From Desulfamplus sp. (lineage in GTDB: Bacteria > Desulfobacterota > Desulfobacteria > Desulfobacterales > Desulfobacteraceae), in NCBI GenBank assembly GCA_015232935.1, contig JADFYT010000002.1, positions 1 through 44,426 on the forward strand: a stretch of DNA of 44,426 bases. The letters run 5' to 3'. The position numbers were made by a program, and so were the translations under genes. Shown here in pieces: positions 1 to 8,072 of this stretch. The notes under the pieces were generated by a model that worked only from the letters and a program-made list of their open reading frames with translations, did no database searches and was not told the origin of the DNA. Positions within the stretch are counted from its first letter, which is position 1. Each line of letters opens with the position of its first letter.

Positions 1-411
1 TCCTCTGGAACGCTTGCCTGCTTCAACCAGATCAGGTCGATAGACAAAAAGCACAATAAAGACAATCACTCCCATGGATATGGCATAAATATAGCCAAAG
101 CCTGCCATCGCAGAGCTTGGACTGGGTGTTATCAGCATGTTAAAGTTTCTTTCTGGCCTGCCAAGATGAAGAAGCAGTGGCAAAGTGGCACAACAGAGAA
201 ACGCCAGGGCAAAAAGAAGAGAAAATCGTGCCACAGGCTTAAGGCTTTTGATATCAAAAAGGTAGTATAGGGCTGCAATGACAAATGCTCCGTCAACAAG
301 TCCTGTAATGTAGGGATAGAGCACGATCATCATGCTCCAGTGAACATGAAGATCATTTGGAAGAACATAGTTGGATATGAGCATGGATGCTCCGTAATTA
401 ACTGTATCCAT
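1..411 (-). CDS. NrfD/PsrC-type membrane subunit, N-terminal part (cut by window edge)
   Basis: The 137 visible codons read through the window start, so the C-terminus is missing. The protein is hydrophobic, with at least three membrane segments separated by short polar loops, and carries the loop LLLHLGRPERNFNML, which is typical of NrfD/polysulfide-reductase membrane subunits. In this family the subunit sits in the cytoplasmic membrane and exchanges electrons with menaquinone, passing them to or from an attached ferredoxin subunit. The gene follows a Tat-exported four-cluster ferredoxin and a tetrahaem cytochrome on the same strand, as expected for a periplasm-facing quinone oxidoreductase. 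The ATG at 411 is preceded by AGGAGCAAAGGGG, which supports the start. The physiological partner (Nhc/Ohc/Tmc-like or other) cannot be told from this fragment. Confidence 0.85.
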   Translation of the reverse strand, partial: MDTVNYGASMLISNYVLPNDLHVHWSMMIVLYPYITGLVDGAFVIAALYYLFDIKSLKPVARFSLLFALAFLCCATLPLLLHLGRPERNFNMLITPSPSSAMAGFGYIYAISMGVIVFIVLFVYRPDLVEAGKRSRG

Positions 412-541
412 AGTTTACCCCTTTGCTCCTGATAGGTTTTCTGCCCGTTATTTGACTAATGAAAGCAGGTGGAACAGTGTGAGATATCGGTTTGGCTTGG
501 ATGATGGTTATTCTATTGGCAGCAGCAGTTCTGTTATTCAT
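398..541 (-). CDS. Small overlapping ORF (47 aa), hypothetical
   Basis: An open frame starts at an ATG overlapping the stop codon of the ferredoxin gene and ends 14 bases inside the NrfD gene. Its start lies 7 bases after a perfect GGAGG, and a second ATG sits one codon upstream at 544. The product would be basic and hydrophilic (starts MNNRTAAANRITIIQ, ends GVNYGYS), with no signal peptide or membrane segment and no family I recognise. It may be a genuine small protein, a coupling ORF that carries ribosomes from the ferredoxin gene to nrfD, or a chance frame. nrfD has its own Shine-Dalgarno sequence, so coupling would not be essential. Confidence 0.35.
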   Translation of the reverse strand: MNNRTAAANRITIIQAKPISHTVPPAFISQITGRKPIRSKGVNYGYS

Positions 542-1368
542 CATATTACCTCCAGACGCTGACCCATATAATATAAAGCCGGCCATGTGCCCATGGACTG
601 CTTGAGAACAGTCAGCACTCCAGGTCCTTTGAGGATTTTATAAACTTCGGATTGTTCATCATTAAGGCTTCCAAACTTTCTGGCTCCGGTAGGACACACC
701 TCTACACATGCTGGAAGAAGACCTTTTCTGATGCGGTGGTAACACCAAGTGCATTTTTCGGTGATTCTTGTTACAGGATGAAGGAATCTTGCTGAGTAGG
801 GACATGCCTGGATACAGTATGCGCAACCTACACACCGGTCGTTGTCCATCAAGACAAATCCGTCAGGAGATATGAAGGTTGCCCCGACAGGACATACCTG
901 AGTGCATGGAGGCTCTTTGCACATGTTGCAAAGTTTTGGAACAAAAAATGTGTCTCGGGCATCTACAGGTATATCGTCACGGGGCTTCTGGTAACCATCA
1001 AGGCCGCCATCAGGACAATCCACATAAACCTGGTCGTCAAAATCTTTTATATAACGCTCCACCCAGGTGCGGTAGTTGCCATCAGGAACCTGATATTCCC
1101 GCTTGTCCGCGACACAGCAGGAGCCGCATCCGATGCATCTGGTTATATCCACGATAAATGCAAATTTTTGGTTATGGATATCATATCGCCTGTTTTTTAT
1201 TCCGGGGATCTCTTCAGGCAACTCTCCCGAAGGAAGTCCCTCCTGAAAATTGATCCCATCGCCATCCATGGGAAATACCAGGAAAAGAGAGCCGGCAATG
1301 GTCCCGCCGAGCACCTTCTTGACAAAAGATCTTCGATCCATCTCCTGGGGTGGCTCTACCATTTTCAT
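541..1368 (-). CDS. Tat-exported 4x[4Fe-4S] ferredoxin subunit (NrfC/PsrB/DmsB type)
   Basis: This is the electron-transfer subunit of a membrane redox complex. The N-terminus has a twin-arginine signal (DRRSFVKKV, residues 11-19) followed by a hydrophobic stretch, so the folded protein is exported. Four cysteine groups follow: C78-C81-C84(-C85), C147-C150-C155-C159, C179-C182-C185-C189 and C206-C209-C221-C225. In the first group the usual CxxCxxCxxxC reads CIGCGSCCVAD, with Asp at the fourth ligand position and an extra Cys next to the third, so one cluster may have unusual ligation. The start at 1368 overlaps the cytochrome stop by four bases and follows GGAGGCAGAATC. It lies between the cytochrome and nrfD, fitting a cytochrome-ferredoxin-quinone chain. 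Confidence 0.88.
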   Translation of the reverse strand: MKMVEPPQEMDRRSFVKKVLGGTIAGSLFLVFPMDGDGINFQEGLPSGELPEEIPGIKNRRYDIHNQKFAFIVDITRCIGCGSCCVADKREYQVPDGNYRTWVERYIKDFDDQVYVDCPDGGLDGYQKPRDDIPVDARDTFFVPKLCNMCKEPPCTQVCPVGATFISPDGFVLMDNDRCVGCAYCIQACPYSARFLHPVTRITEKCTWCYHRIRKGLLPACVEVCPTGARKFGSLNDEQSEVYKILKGPGVLTVLKQSMGTWPALYYMGQRLEVI

Positions 1369-1901
1369 GATTCTGCCTCCATCAATCCTGTTATCTTTTT
1401 GGCTTCATTAATATACTTAAGCGGGGCGTGGACGTGGTGACACTGATTGCAGGTGTGTGTAACCTTCACATTCTGTTTTGCAAGGTGGTCAGGCATCCCG
1501 ACTGTCTTTATTACTATGGTCGATCTTGCCTTGATTTCAGTGTTATGACACCTTAAACATAGCGTGGTTATCTCCTGCCCTTTTTTGACAGGAAGGGTTC
1601 CGGTCTTTTTCTTGTCTGTTATATGATCTGAATATGTACCGTGGCAGAATTCGCAGGAGATGGTCGTGTGATCGCCCTCAAGGTGAATGGTCGCCTCATA
1701 GGGATGGCATCCAAAGCATGACGCATTAGTGCCATGCCTCACAGCTCGTCGAGCCTCCTCATCAATGGCATCTGCTCTGTATGCTCCGTAAAGGCCAAAG
1801 GATTCTGGTATAAACCTGGCTTTGAGAGCCAGTCCAGCCCCTGCCATGGCCACGATACTTACCATTACCACAATAAGATGCAACGCGTGTTTTGACATCA
1901 C
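1365..1901 (-). CDS. Tetrahaem cytochrome c, membrane-anchored, periplasmic
   Basis: The 178-residue protein has an N-terminal hydrophobic segment (about residues 7-27) acting as signal or anchor and four CxxCH haem-binding motifs at residues 62-66, 83-87, 115-119 and 151-155, with further histidines able to act as distal ligands. It should carry electrons in the periplasm for the ferredoxin and NrfD proteins encoded directly downstream. The start is GTG at 1901 or ATG at 1898. AGGAGG lies 7 bases before the GTG and 10 before the ATG, so both are possible. The gene order is reminiscent of dsrJ-dsrO-dsrP, but DsrJ is a trihaem protein and neither dsrM nor dsrK is adjacent, so I do not use those names. 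Confidence 0.85.
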   Translation of the reverse strand: MMSKHALHLIVVMVSIVAMAGAGLALKARFIPESFGLYGAYRADAIDEEARRAVRHGTNASCFGCHPYEATIHLEGDHTTISCEFCHGTYSDHITDKKKTGTLPVKKGQEITTLCLRCHNTEIKARSTIVIKTVGMPDHLAKQNVKVTHTCNQCHHVHAPLKYINEAKKITGLMEAES

Positions 1902-2067
1902 AAAGTAGCCTCCTGTAATATGGGTCAGTTCCGGGATTTTGTATGGTTTTATTTAGATTTTATAGTTTGGTTCAGAATGTATAGCCATATCAGGATGGAT
2001 TAATCAAGGATAATTTGAGGGCACTTTTTTATATAGCGTGCGTATTTTGTGCTACTGTTATTAATGC

Positions 2068-3102
2068 TCAGAGGTTTGTGCCAACGTTATCTTTTATGGC
2101 ACACTTGAAGATGTGGATGGCTGCCATAAGATCAAATACAGCCATGCCGACTGATTTGTATATGACAGTTCTGCCTCTCATATAGTCTGAGGCTCCATAG
2201 TCTCCATGACTTTTGCTGAATTTTGATGCTTCTTTGGATTTTGTCTTTTTTAGTTCAAGAAGAAACTGACCAAGGCTTGTCACCTTTTCTGGAGATATCC
2301 AGCCATGCTTAAGAGGATTTATGAGATCTCCTGATTCATGAATGGCATGGCTTGTATCCATGAAGATGGAGTCTGCAAGCATAAAGGCAGATTTTGGAAT
2401 CTCTTGCATATCAGGCGTGTATGAGCCTATTGCAACTATGCATTTGCCATCAAGAAGTGATGGTTTGTCAGGCAGTACCGGTCTGGCAGATGATGTCGCC
2501 AGAATAACGGTACCGGATTCTTCAAGAAGCTCTTCAACGGTTGCGGCATGCCTTAGTTCTGTCCCCTCAAGGTGAGGTCTGAGCAGCTCGATAAAGCCAG
2601 GCACTTTTGAAGAGTCCCTGTTATGGATATAGACGGTTTCAAGAGGGTGGCCGGTTATCTCGATATGAGCCTCCGCCGCAAAAATAATCTGATGAAAACC
2701 CTGTACTCCTGATCCTACAAGCCCTGCCGTATTGGAGCTTAAAGATGCAAAATATCTGGTTCCAAGCCCGCCCACAGCACCTGTACGGATTGCAGTCAAT
2801 GTCTGGCCGTCAAGAATGGCAACCGGTACTCCGGTTTTGGCATCATTTAGCACAACAATGCCGTTGACAACAGGATTTGCTGTTCCCCGGTTTTCTGGAA
2901 AAACAGTGACAAGTTTAGTGCTGAAATACTCCTGCCCAAAGCAGGGCATCAGAAGGAGTGTCTTTTTGTCGTGTGAGAGATGTGTTCTCGGAGGCATATT
3001 TACTTTTTCGGTCTCAAACAGAGACATTGCCTCTTCCATCTGATCCATAAGTTCTTTTCTGACCAGACATGACTCGATATCGGTTGCGTTCAAGAAAAGC
3101 AT
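2068..3102 (-). CDS. Ornithine cyclodeaminase / mu-crystallin family protein
   Basis: This belongs to the NAD(P)-binding family that includes ornithine cyclodeaminase, alanine dehydrogenase and ketimine reductases; the substrate cannot be assigned. Family signatures visible are the substrate-binding segment YFSTKLVTVFPENRG, LDGQTLTAIRTGAVGGL, and the nucleotide-binding GSGVQGFHQ of the Rossmann fold. Near the C-terminus a lysine/serine-rich stretch (KKTKSKEASKFSKSHGDYG) looks like an added loop before the conserved KSVGMAVFDL segment. I place the start at ATG 3102, because GGAGG lies 5 bases upstream of it, rather than at the ATG four codons earlier. It stands alone, between the cytochrome gene and the tRNA. 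Confidence 0.85.
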   Translation of the reverse strand: MLFLNATDIESCLVRKELMDQMEEAMSLFETEKVNMPPRTHLSHDKKTLLLMPCFGQEYFSTKLVTVFPENRGTANPVVNGIVVLNDAKTGVPVAILDGQTLTAIRTGAVGGLGTRYFASLSSNTAGLVGSGVQGFHQIIFAAEAHIEITGHPLETVYIHNRDSSKVPGFIELLRPHLEGTELRHAATVEELLEESGTVILATSSARPVLPDKPSLLDGKCIVAIGSYTPDMQEIPKSAFMLADSIFMDTSHAIHESGDLINPLKHGWISPEKVTSLGQFLLELKKTKSKEASKFSKSHGDYGASDYMRGRTVIYKSVGMAVFDLMAAIHIFKCAIKDNVGTNL

Positions 3103-3312
3103 AATTGCCTCCATAAACAGCCACTCATCAGACTACCCGCGGAATTTACTTTTTATCCCTTGCAATCAAAAGAAGCAAAATGCATTTTTTGCGGGAAAAG
3201 TCTATTGAATGTCCAGATTTTGATAAATACTGTAATGAATTCGTAAAAATAAAAAAACCGGCATAAATTATAAAATTTTATGCCGGTCATATGTTTTTTC
3301 AATAAAATCTTT

Positions 3313-3399
3313 TGGTGCCGAAGGGGAGACTCGAACTCCCACAAACATGCGTTTACTAGTCCCTGAAACTAGCGCGTCTACCAATTCCGCCACTTCGGC
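3313..3399 (-). tRNA. tRNA-Leu (anticodon CAG)
   Basis: Reverse-complement reading gives a GCCGAAG acceptor arm pairing with CTTCGGC, discriminator A and an encoded CCA. The D-arm has GGTAGACGCG, the anticodon stem CTAGT/ACTAG closes loop TTCAGGG (anticodon CAG), there is a class II variable arm, and the T-arm reads GGGAGTTCGAGTCTCCC. The length is 87 nt including CCA, right for tRNA-Leu. Confidence 0.95.
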
Positions 3400-3450
3400 C
3401 TCTATGTATAACAATCCAGAAAAAGGATTGCTTTGAAGTTTTAGGTGGTT

Positions 3451-3479
3451 TATATATATGCGTTTCAGGGCTTTGTCAA
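3451..3479 (-). promoter_or_regulatory. Sigma-70 type promoter of tRNA-Leu
   Basis: On the minus strand a perfect -35 box TTGACA (3479-3474) is followed after 17 bases by TATATA (3456-3451). Transcription would start about 45 bases upstream of the mature tRNA 5' end. Confidence 0.65.
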
Positions 3480-3509
3480 GCCTATTATTCTAAAAAAGCA
3501 AAGGTACTT

Positions 3510-4451
3510 ATGGAACTGATAGAAGATATTGATAAAATTGAAAAACCTTTTAAAAATGCGGTGGTTACAATCGGCAATTTTGATGGTGTGCACAAGGGAC
3601 ATCAAGCCCTTTTTGATAAAGTCATGGAAGAGTCTGATTCAATATCAGGAACATCTATTGCCATAACCTTTGAGCCTCACCCTTTGAAGGCACTTTCGAA
3701 AAAAGCCCCGCCCCTGATAACAAGGAAAGATCAGAAAGTCGAGCTTATTTCAGCATCAGGTATTGATAAACTTATATGCATCCCGTTTACCAAAGAGTTT
3801 GCAGCCATATCAGCTCAGGAGTTCATTGATCATCTGCTTATTGATAAAATCGGGATGAAAGTCATTGTAGTCGGGCCTGATTACTCTTTTGGAAAGAACA
3901 GGGAAGGTTCTATTGATTTTCTTTTAAAAGCAGGTGAGGACAAGGGCTTTAGGGTGATTGTTCCTGACTGGGTTAATGATCCAGAGGCGACTGACGGGTC
4001 TGAAAAAGACAGAATCAGCAGCACCATGATCCGGAACCTTGTAATGGACGGGCGGGTTGATGAGACAAAACGGTTTCTTGGAAGGCACTACCAGATCAGG
4101 GGCAAGGTTGTTAAGGGCAGGGAGAGAGGGGGCAGCAAACTCGGGTTTCCAACGGCAAACATAAAACTTCATGATGAGCTGTGCCCCAGGATGGGGGTCT
4201 ATGCGGTGACAGTAGAAACAGCAAAGGGAAACTTCAAAGGCGTTGCCAATATTGGCTACAGTCCGACCTTTGATGATCATCTTTTTACTATCGAGGTTCA
4301 TATTCTTGATTTTTCAGCCGATATTTATGGTACAAGAATCAGGGTCAATATGATAAAGCGTCTCAGAGACGAAAAAAAGTTCGCATCTATTGAAGAGTTG
4401 TCAAACCAGATTCGTTCAGATATTGAAACTGCAAGAACAATATTGAAGTAA
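3510..4451 (+). CDS. ribF: Bifunctional riboflavin kinase / FAD synthetase
   Basis: This 313-residue cytoplasmic enzyme makes FMN and then FAD from riboflavin. The N-terminal adenylyltransferase domain shows [13 protein letters not shown] (nucleotide-binding HxGH-like region, about residues 21-33) and [12 protein letters not shown]. The C-terminal flavokinase domain shows [26 protein letters not shown] and [26 protein letters not shown]. Length is normal for the family and no low-complexity insertion is seen, unlike in the two genes that follow. It is the first gene of a tight run: def follows after 19 bases and fmt 19 bases after that. I see no FMN-riboswitch-like structure in the short upstream region. 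Confidence 0.95.
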   Translation: MELIEDIDKIEKPFKNAVVTIGNFDGVHKGHQALFDKVMEESDSISGTSIAITFEPHPLKALSKKAPPLITRKDQKVELISASGIDKLICIPFTKEFAAISAQEFIDHLLIDKIGMKVIVVGPDYSFGKNREGSIDFLLKAGEDKGFRVIVPDWVNDPEATDGSEKDRISSTMIRNLVMDGRVDETKRFLGRHYQIRGKVVKGRERGGSKLGFPTANIKLHDELCPRMGVYAVTVETAKGNFKGVANIGYSPTFDDHLFTIEVHILDFSADIYGTRIRVNMIKRLRDEKKFASIEELSNQIRSDIETARTILK

Positions 4452-4470
4452 TTTTTTAAAAAAACAAAGT

Positions 4471-5208
4471 ATGAAATCAAATATGACAATATTAAAAATT
4501 CTGGAATATCCTGATCCGTTTTTGCTTCTCAAGGCAAAGCCGGTCGAAAATATAGACAAAGAGACCATGCGGCTCATCAAGGACATGGCGGAGACCATGT
4601 TTAATGCTCCGGGTGTAGGGCTTGCGGCACCACAGGTAGGAAGTGACAAGCGGATTATTGTTTATAATCCAAATGCACAGGCGGCGGAAAGAGCTTCTGA
4701 CTCATCAAGCTCAAGCTCTTCAAGTTCACCAAACCCTGCTGGTTCATCAAATGATTCAGATCAAGATGATCATCCACAGTTAGATAAAGATGGTTCCAGG
4801 AGAAAAAAAATCGGCAACGAGAGTTCAGACAATGACCATCCGGGTGAGCCTGAGGAGAGCTGTTCTTCTCAGACTGCTAACAGGAAAAGCAACATGGAGA
4901 GCATGGAAGAGTATAGAGCCATAATAAATCCTGAAATCATCGCGGCCTCGGGTTCTTTGATATCGGAAAACGAGGCATGTCTTAGTGTTCCTGACTATTC
5001 TGCCGATGTAAAGCGTTTCAGTAAAGTTACGGTAAGGGGATTGAATATGGATGGTAAAAAAGTTCAGTTTGATGCTGAGGATATTGCGGCCGTTATTATG
5101 CAGCATGAGATTGATCACCTTGATGGTGTCCTCTATATCGATAGAATCAGCATGTTAAAGCGGAACATGTATAAAAAAAGAGTGAAAAAAAGGTTGAAAA
5201 ATAGTTGA
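4471..5208 (+). CDS. def: Peptide deformylase with a ~78-residue low-complexity insertion
   Basis: Removes the formyl group from nascent N-terminal methionine. The three catalytic motifs are present: [10 protein letters not shown] (48-57), EACLSVP (168-174) and QHEIDHLDG (211-219, HExxH metal site), with C170, H212 and H216 as expected metal ligands. The usual EGCLSVP has Ala in place of Gly. At 245 residues it is about 75 longer than bacterial deformylases. The excess is one block between residues about 68 and 146 containing nine consecutive serines and many Asp, Asn, Lys and Gly residues, inserted between the first motif and the INPEII strand. The reading frame stays open throughout. The start is ATG 4471 or 4483, with no strong Shine-Dalgarno for either. 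It sits with fmt as in many bacteria. Confidence 0.93.
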   Translation: MKSNMTILKILEYPDPFLLLKAKPVENIDKETMRLIKDMAETMFNAPGVGLAAPQVGSDKRIIVYNPNAQAAERASDSSSSSSSSSPNPAGSSNDSDQDDHPQLDKDGSRRKKIGNESSDNDHPGEPEESCSSQTANRKSNMESMEEYRAIINPEIIAASGSLISENEACLSVPDYSADVKRFSKVTVRGLNMDGKKVQFDAEDIAAVIMQHEIDHLDGVLYIDRISMLKRNMYKKRVKKRLKNS

Positions 5209-5227
5209 CTCCAAAAGGCAAAAAAAC

Positions 5228-6292
5228 GTGAACAGACCATTTAATATAATCTTCATGGGAACTCCTGATTTTTCAGTTCCTGCCCTCAAGTCTCTGGCAA
5301 GGCGCAGACCTCTGGCACAGCATGTTCCTGCCCGGGAATCTCAATCTGATGATAGTTGCCGCAAAGTTGGTACTGTTCAATCAGGAGGGCGTGTAAATGA
5401 CAAAGAGAGTATAGATGACCGCCAGATCAAATATAATATAAGCCTTGTAATCACTCAGCCAGACAGACCCAAAGGCCGCGGTAGAAAGATGATGCCACCA
5501 CCTGTAAAGCAGGCTGCTTTGGAACTCGGTCTCGAGGTGTTTCAACCTGCAAGCATGAAGGGTCAGAAGATCACAGACAAACTTGCTGCCCTTAAACCTG
5601 ACTTTTTTGTTGTTGTGGCCTTTGGGCATAAACTTGGCAGGGAGATTCTTGATATTCCATCTATTTACCCAATCAATATTCATGCATCACTTCTGCCTGA
5701 CTACAGAGGTTCTTCCCCGATTCAGGCAGCTATTATGAACATGGATAAAATATCTGGCATTACCACCATGATTATGGATACAAAACTGGATACCGGAGAT
5801 ATTCTGCTAAAAGCCACAACCTCTGTTGCTGATGATGATACAGGCCAGACACTCCATGACAGGCTCTCTTTGATAGGTGCGGATCTTATTGTCAGGACTC
5901 TTGATGCTGTTGTAGAAAACAAGATAGTGCCGCAGCCACAGGACCACTCCAAAGCAACCTATGCCCCGATGCTTAAAAAAGAGGATGGAAGAATTGACTG
6001 GTGCAAAGAGCCTGAACAGATATCGGCACATGTAAGAGCCATGACGCCATGGCCAGGTGCATTTACCTTTCTCAATGGCAAGCGGATCAAGGTTGTGTCT
6101 GTCAAGCCGATGGATCTCAAGGCTGACCTTCCCGCGGGCACAGTGTTCTCCTGCGACTGCAACGAGATTCATGTGGCTGCCGGCAGCAGATCACTTGCCA
6201 TTCTTGAACTCCAGGGGGCATCGGGCAAATGTCTGTGTTCCGAGGATTATCTTAGGGGCAACCGCCTTGATACAGGAGAGTGTTTTCTGTAG
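5228..6292 (+). CDS. fmt: Methionyl-tRNA formyltransferase with N-terminal insertion
   Basis: Formylates initiator Met-tRNA using 10-formyltetrahydrofolate, the counterpart of the deformylase encoded immediately upstream. Conserved parts are IIFMGTPDFSVPAL (8-20), TQPDRPKGRGRK (76-87), the catalytic PINIHASLLPDYRGSSPIQ (148-166) and TTMIMDTKLDTGDIL with its conserved Asp. The C-terminal tRNA-binding domain contains MTPWPGAFT. At 354 residues it is about 40 longer than usual because of a polar stretch at residues about 25-69, between the first strand and the second. The start is GTG at 5228; there is no upstream ATG in frame and the FMGTPDF motif follows at the normal distance. Confidence 0.94.
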   Translation: MNRPFNIIFMGTPDFSVPALKSLARRRPLAQHVPARESQSDDSCRKVGTVQSGGRVNDKESIDDRQIKYNISLVITQPDRPKGRGRKMMPPPVKQAALELGLEVFQPASMKGQKITDKLAALKPDFFVVVAFGHKLGREILDIPSIYPINIHASLLPDYRGSSPIQAAIMNMDKISGITTMIMDTKLDTGDILLKATTSVADDDTGQTLHDRLSLIGADLIVRTLDAVVENKIVPQPQDHSKATYAPMLKKEDGRIDWCKEPEQISAHVRAMTPWPGAFTFLNGKRIKVVSVKPMDLKADLPAGTVFSCDCNEIHVAAGSRSLAILELQGASGKCLCSEDYLRGNRLDTGECFL

Positions 6293-6343
6293 CCAGTCAG
6301 CAATCTACTCCAATAATTATAACTTGCTCGATTAATAAATCAT

Positions 6344-6444
6344 GATGGTTTCGTAAAAAGTCTTCAATAAGCATTTTTTTGTGTAATAATCCTCTGATTT
6401 TATTGGACGCAGATTCTGGCAAATTGACTTTTTACGAGGTCATC
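6344..6444. repeat. Inverted repeat, 19-bp arms
   Basis: TCGTAAAAAGTC (6351-6362) and GACTTTTTACGA (6426-6437) are perfect inverted copies. Extending outward, GATG also matches, giving 19-base arms with three mismatches. The 63 bases between the inner ends are AT-rich. It lies between fmt and rsmB and could be a small non-autonomous element or a transcript hairpin. No poly-T follows directly. Confidence 0.6.
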
Positions 6445-6517
6445 AATCATGGTTTGTCATTACTGAAGATCACGGAGATTCAATCGTGATTTGTCATGCC
6501 ATTCAAACACGGAGATT
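6445..6517 (+). repeat. Imperfect 37-bp tandem duplication ending at the rsmB ribosome site
   Basis: Two 36-base copies (6445-6480 and 6482-6517) share the TTTGTCAT and CACGGAGATT blocks with about ten differences in between. The second CACGGAGATT supplies the GGAG that probably serves as the rsmB Shine-Dalgarno sequence. Confidence 0.5.
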
Positions 6518-6525
6518 AAACCATT

Positions 6526-7911
6526 TTGGAACAAGACCCCCGCTACATCTCGCTTTTGATTCTTACAGAAAACAGTCGGACAAGACGGCCTCTTGATACA
6601 ATTCTTGACCAGTTCACCCCACAGCTTGATACACTTTCAAAATTAGACAGATCCCTTGCCAATGCCATTATTTACGGAACTCTGAGGTGGCAGGGATATC
6701 TTGACTGGATAATCAGGCCATTTTCAGACAGAAAAATAGAAAATCTTAAAACAGAAATTATCTATATACTTCGTATAGCAATGTTTCAGATCGCGTTCAT
6801 GGACAGAATCCCTGTCTCGGCTGCGGTCAACACCGCTGTCAATTCGGCAAAAAGGATCTCTCACCAGGGGGTTGCCGGTTTTGTCAATGCGGTACTCAGA
6901 AAAGCGTCCGCAGGGTTCAGGGACGTACAGTTTCCTGATGCAGTAAAAGAACCTGATCTTAACATCTCGGTAACCAGATCCATGCCTCTGTGGGTTGTCA
7001 GAAGATGGATAGACAGGTTTGGTTTTGACAAGACCTTGACGCTGTGCGATACCATTAACAGTGTTCCCCCTGTCACGATACGCACCAATACACTGAAGGC
7101 TGAAAGAGATGCCCTGATTTCAGGACTTGATCCTTGTGTTGACCATATAATTGCCACACGTTATTCCCCGACCGGAATCTCTTTTACAAAGCTGTCCATG
7201 CCAATACATGAAAGCCGGCAATTTATAGATGGCTGTTTTCAGGTGCAGGATGAAGCTGCCCAGCTTGTAACCATGATGCTTGATCCTCTTCCTGGTCAGA
7301 AAATACTGGATGCGTGTGCAGGTCTTGGAGGAAAGACAGGCCATGCCGCTCAGCTTATGAACAACCAGGGCATCATAGTTGCCTGTGACACTGATCCACA
7401 TAAACTTGCAAGCCTTGAAAAAGAGATGATCCGGTTAGGAGTTGATATTGTTCAGACCATGTGCATTGATATTCTTAAAGTTGATTCAAATGATTTTTCT
7501 TGTATAAATCAGGATGCAGACGGCTCTGGCATTCTTTTTGACAGGGTGCTTGTTGATGCACCATGCTCGGGAATGGGGGTTATAAGACGAAATCCTGACG
7601 CGAAATGGAAGCGTACAAAAAAAGACCTCGCACGCCTTGGAATCAGACAGGAGAAGATGCTGCTCAGTGTGGCTGATCTGGTAAAAACTGGCGGCACCCT
7701 TCTTTATGCGGTCTGTTCATGTGAAACAAGGGAAAATGAGGATGTGGTGGAAAACTTTTTAAAGCAAAGACCTGATTTTACAGTCCATAAACCCGCAGTT
7801 GAGCATAATCCCGTATTGAAAAGAGCGTTGACAGAAAAAGGATATTTCAGAACATATCCAGACCATATTGAAATGGATGGCTTTTTTGCCGTAACTATGC
7901 AACGCCAATAA
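6526..7911 (+). CDS. rsmB: 16S rRNA m5C967 methyltransferase RsmB
   Basis: S-adenosylmethionine-dependent 16S rRNA cytosine-5 methyltransferase. The N-terminal NusB-like domain (1-140) is followed by the methyltransferase core: FQVQDEAAQLV (238-248), the SAM loop LDACAGLGGKTGHAAQ (261-276), motif IV DAPCSGMG with C347, and motif VI YAVCSCETRENE with C397. Length (461) is close to the family norm; a short polar stretch at about 318-336 precedes motif IV. The start appears to be TTG at 6526, eleven bases after GGAG. The first in-frame ATG is far inside the conserved domain. The order def-fmt-rsmB-rpe is a common bacterial arrangement. Confidence 0.93.
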   Translation: MEQDPRYISLLILTENSRTRRPLDTILDQFTPQLDTLSKLDRSLANAIIYGTLRWQGYLDWIIRPFSDRKIENLKTEIIYILRIAMFQIAFMDRIPVSAAVNTAVNSAKRISHQGVAGFVNAVLRKASAGFRDVQFPDAVKEPDLNISVTRSMPLWVVRRWIDRFGFDKTLTLCDTINSVPPVTIRTNTLKAERDALISGLDPCVDHIIATRYSPTGISFTKLSMPIHESRQFIDGCFQVQDEAAQLVTMMLDPLPGQKILDACAGLGGKTGHAAQLMNNQGIIVACDTDPHKLASLEKEMIRLGVDIVQTMCIDILKVDSNDFSCINQDADGSGILFDRVLVDAPCSGMGVIRRNPDAKWKRTKKDLARLGIRQEKMLLSVADLVKTGGTLLYAVCSCETRENEDVVENFLKQRPDFTVHKPAVEHNPVLKRALTEKGYFRTYPDHIEMDGFFAVTMQRQ

Positions 7912-7967
7912 TGAAGATCGTTATATCCCTGACCTGCCTGGACAAGCTGGAACCAAAAATCATTTTC

Positions 7968-7998
7968 TGAGTTTCTTGCCAAAGCAACAAGAAACTCA
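7968..7998. repeat. 11-bp inverted repeat between rsmB and rpe
   Basis: TGAGTTTCTTG (7968-7978) and CAAGAAACTCA (7988-7998) flank a 9-base loop. It is not followed by a T-run on the plus strand, so it is more likely an mRNA hairpin or protein site than an intrinsic terminator. Confidence 0.5.
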
Positions 7999-8072
7999 AA
8001 GACAGAAATCTATCCATTAAAATCAAAGTATAGTTTTATGGAAAACCGTTTAACAGGAGAGAATAAATAACA

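Noticed and set aside
1-1901. Reading the first operon as dsrJ-dsrO-dsrP
   Set aside because: The cytochrome has four regular CxxCH motifs rather than the DsrJ pattern, and no dsrM/dsrK precede it. A generic cytochrome-FeS-NrfD module fits better.
3153-3344. Minus-strand 63-codon ORF overlapping the tRNA-Leu 3' end
   Set aside because: It starts inside the tRNA gene and has no coding character beyond AT-rich Phe/Lys/Ile codons.
4672-4908. Def insertion as an intein or intron
   Set aside because: It has no Cys/Ser-start and HN-end splice motifs, no homing-endonuclease-like sequence and no group I/II features. It is simply low-complexity coding sequence.
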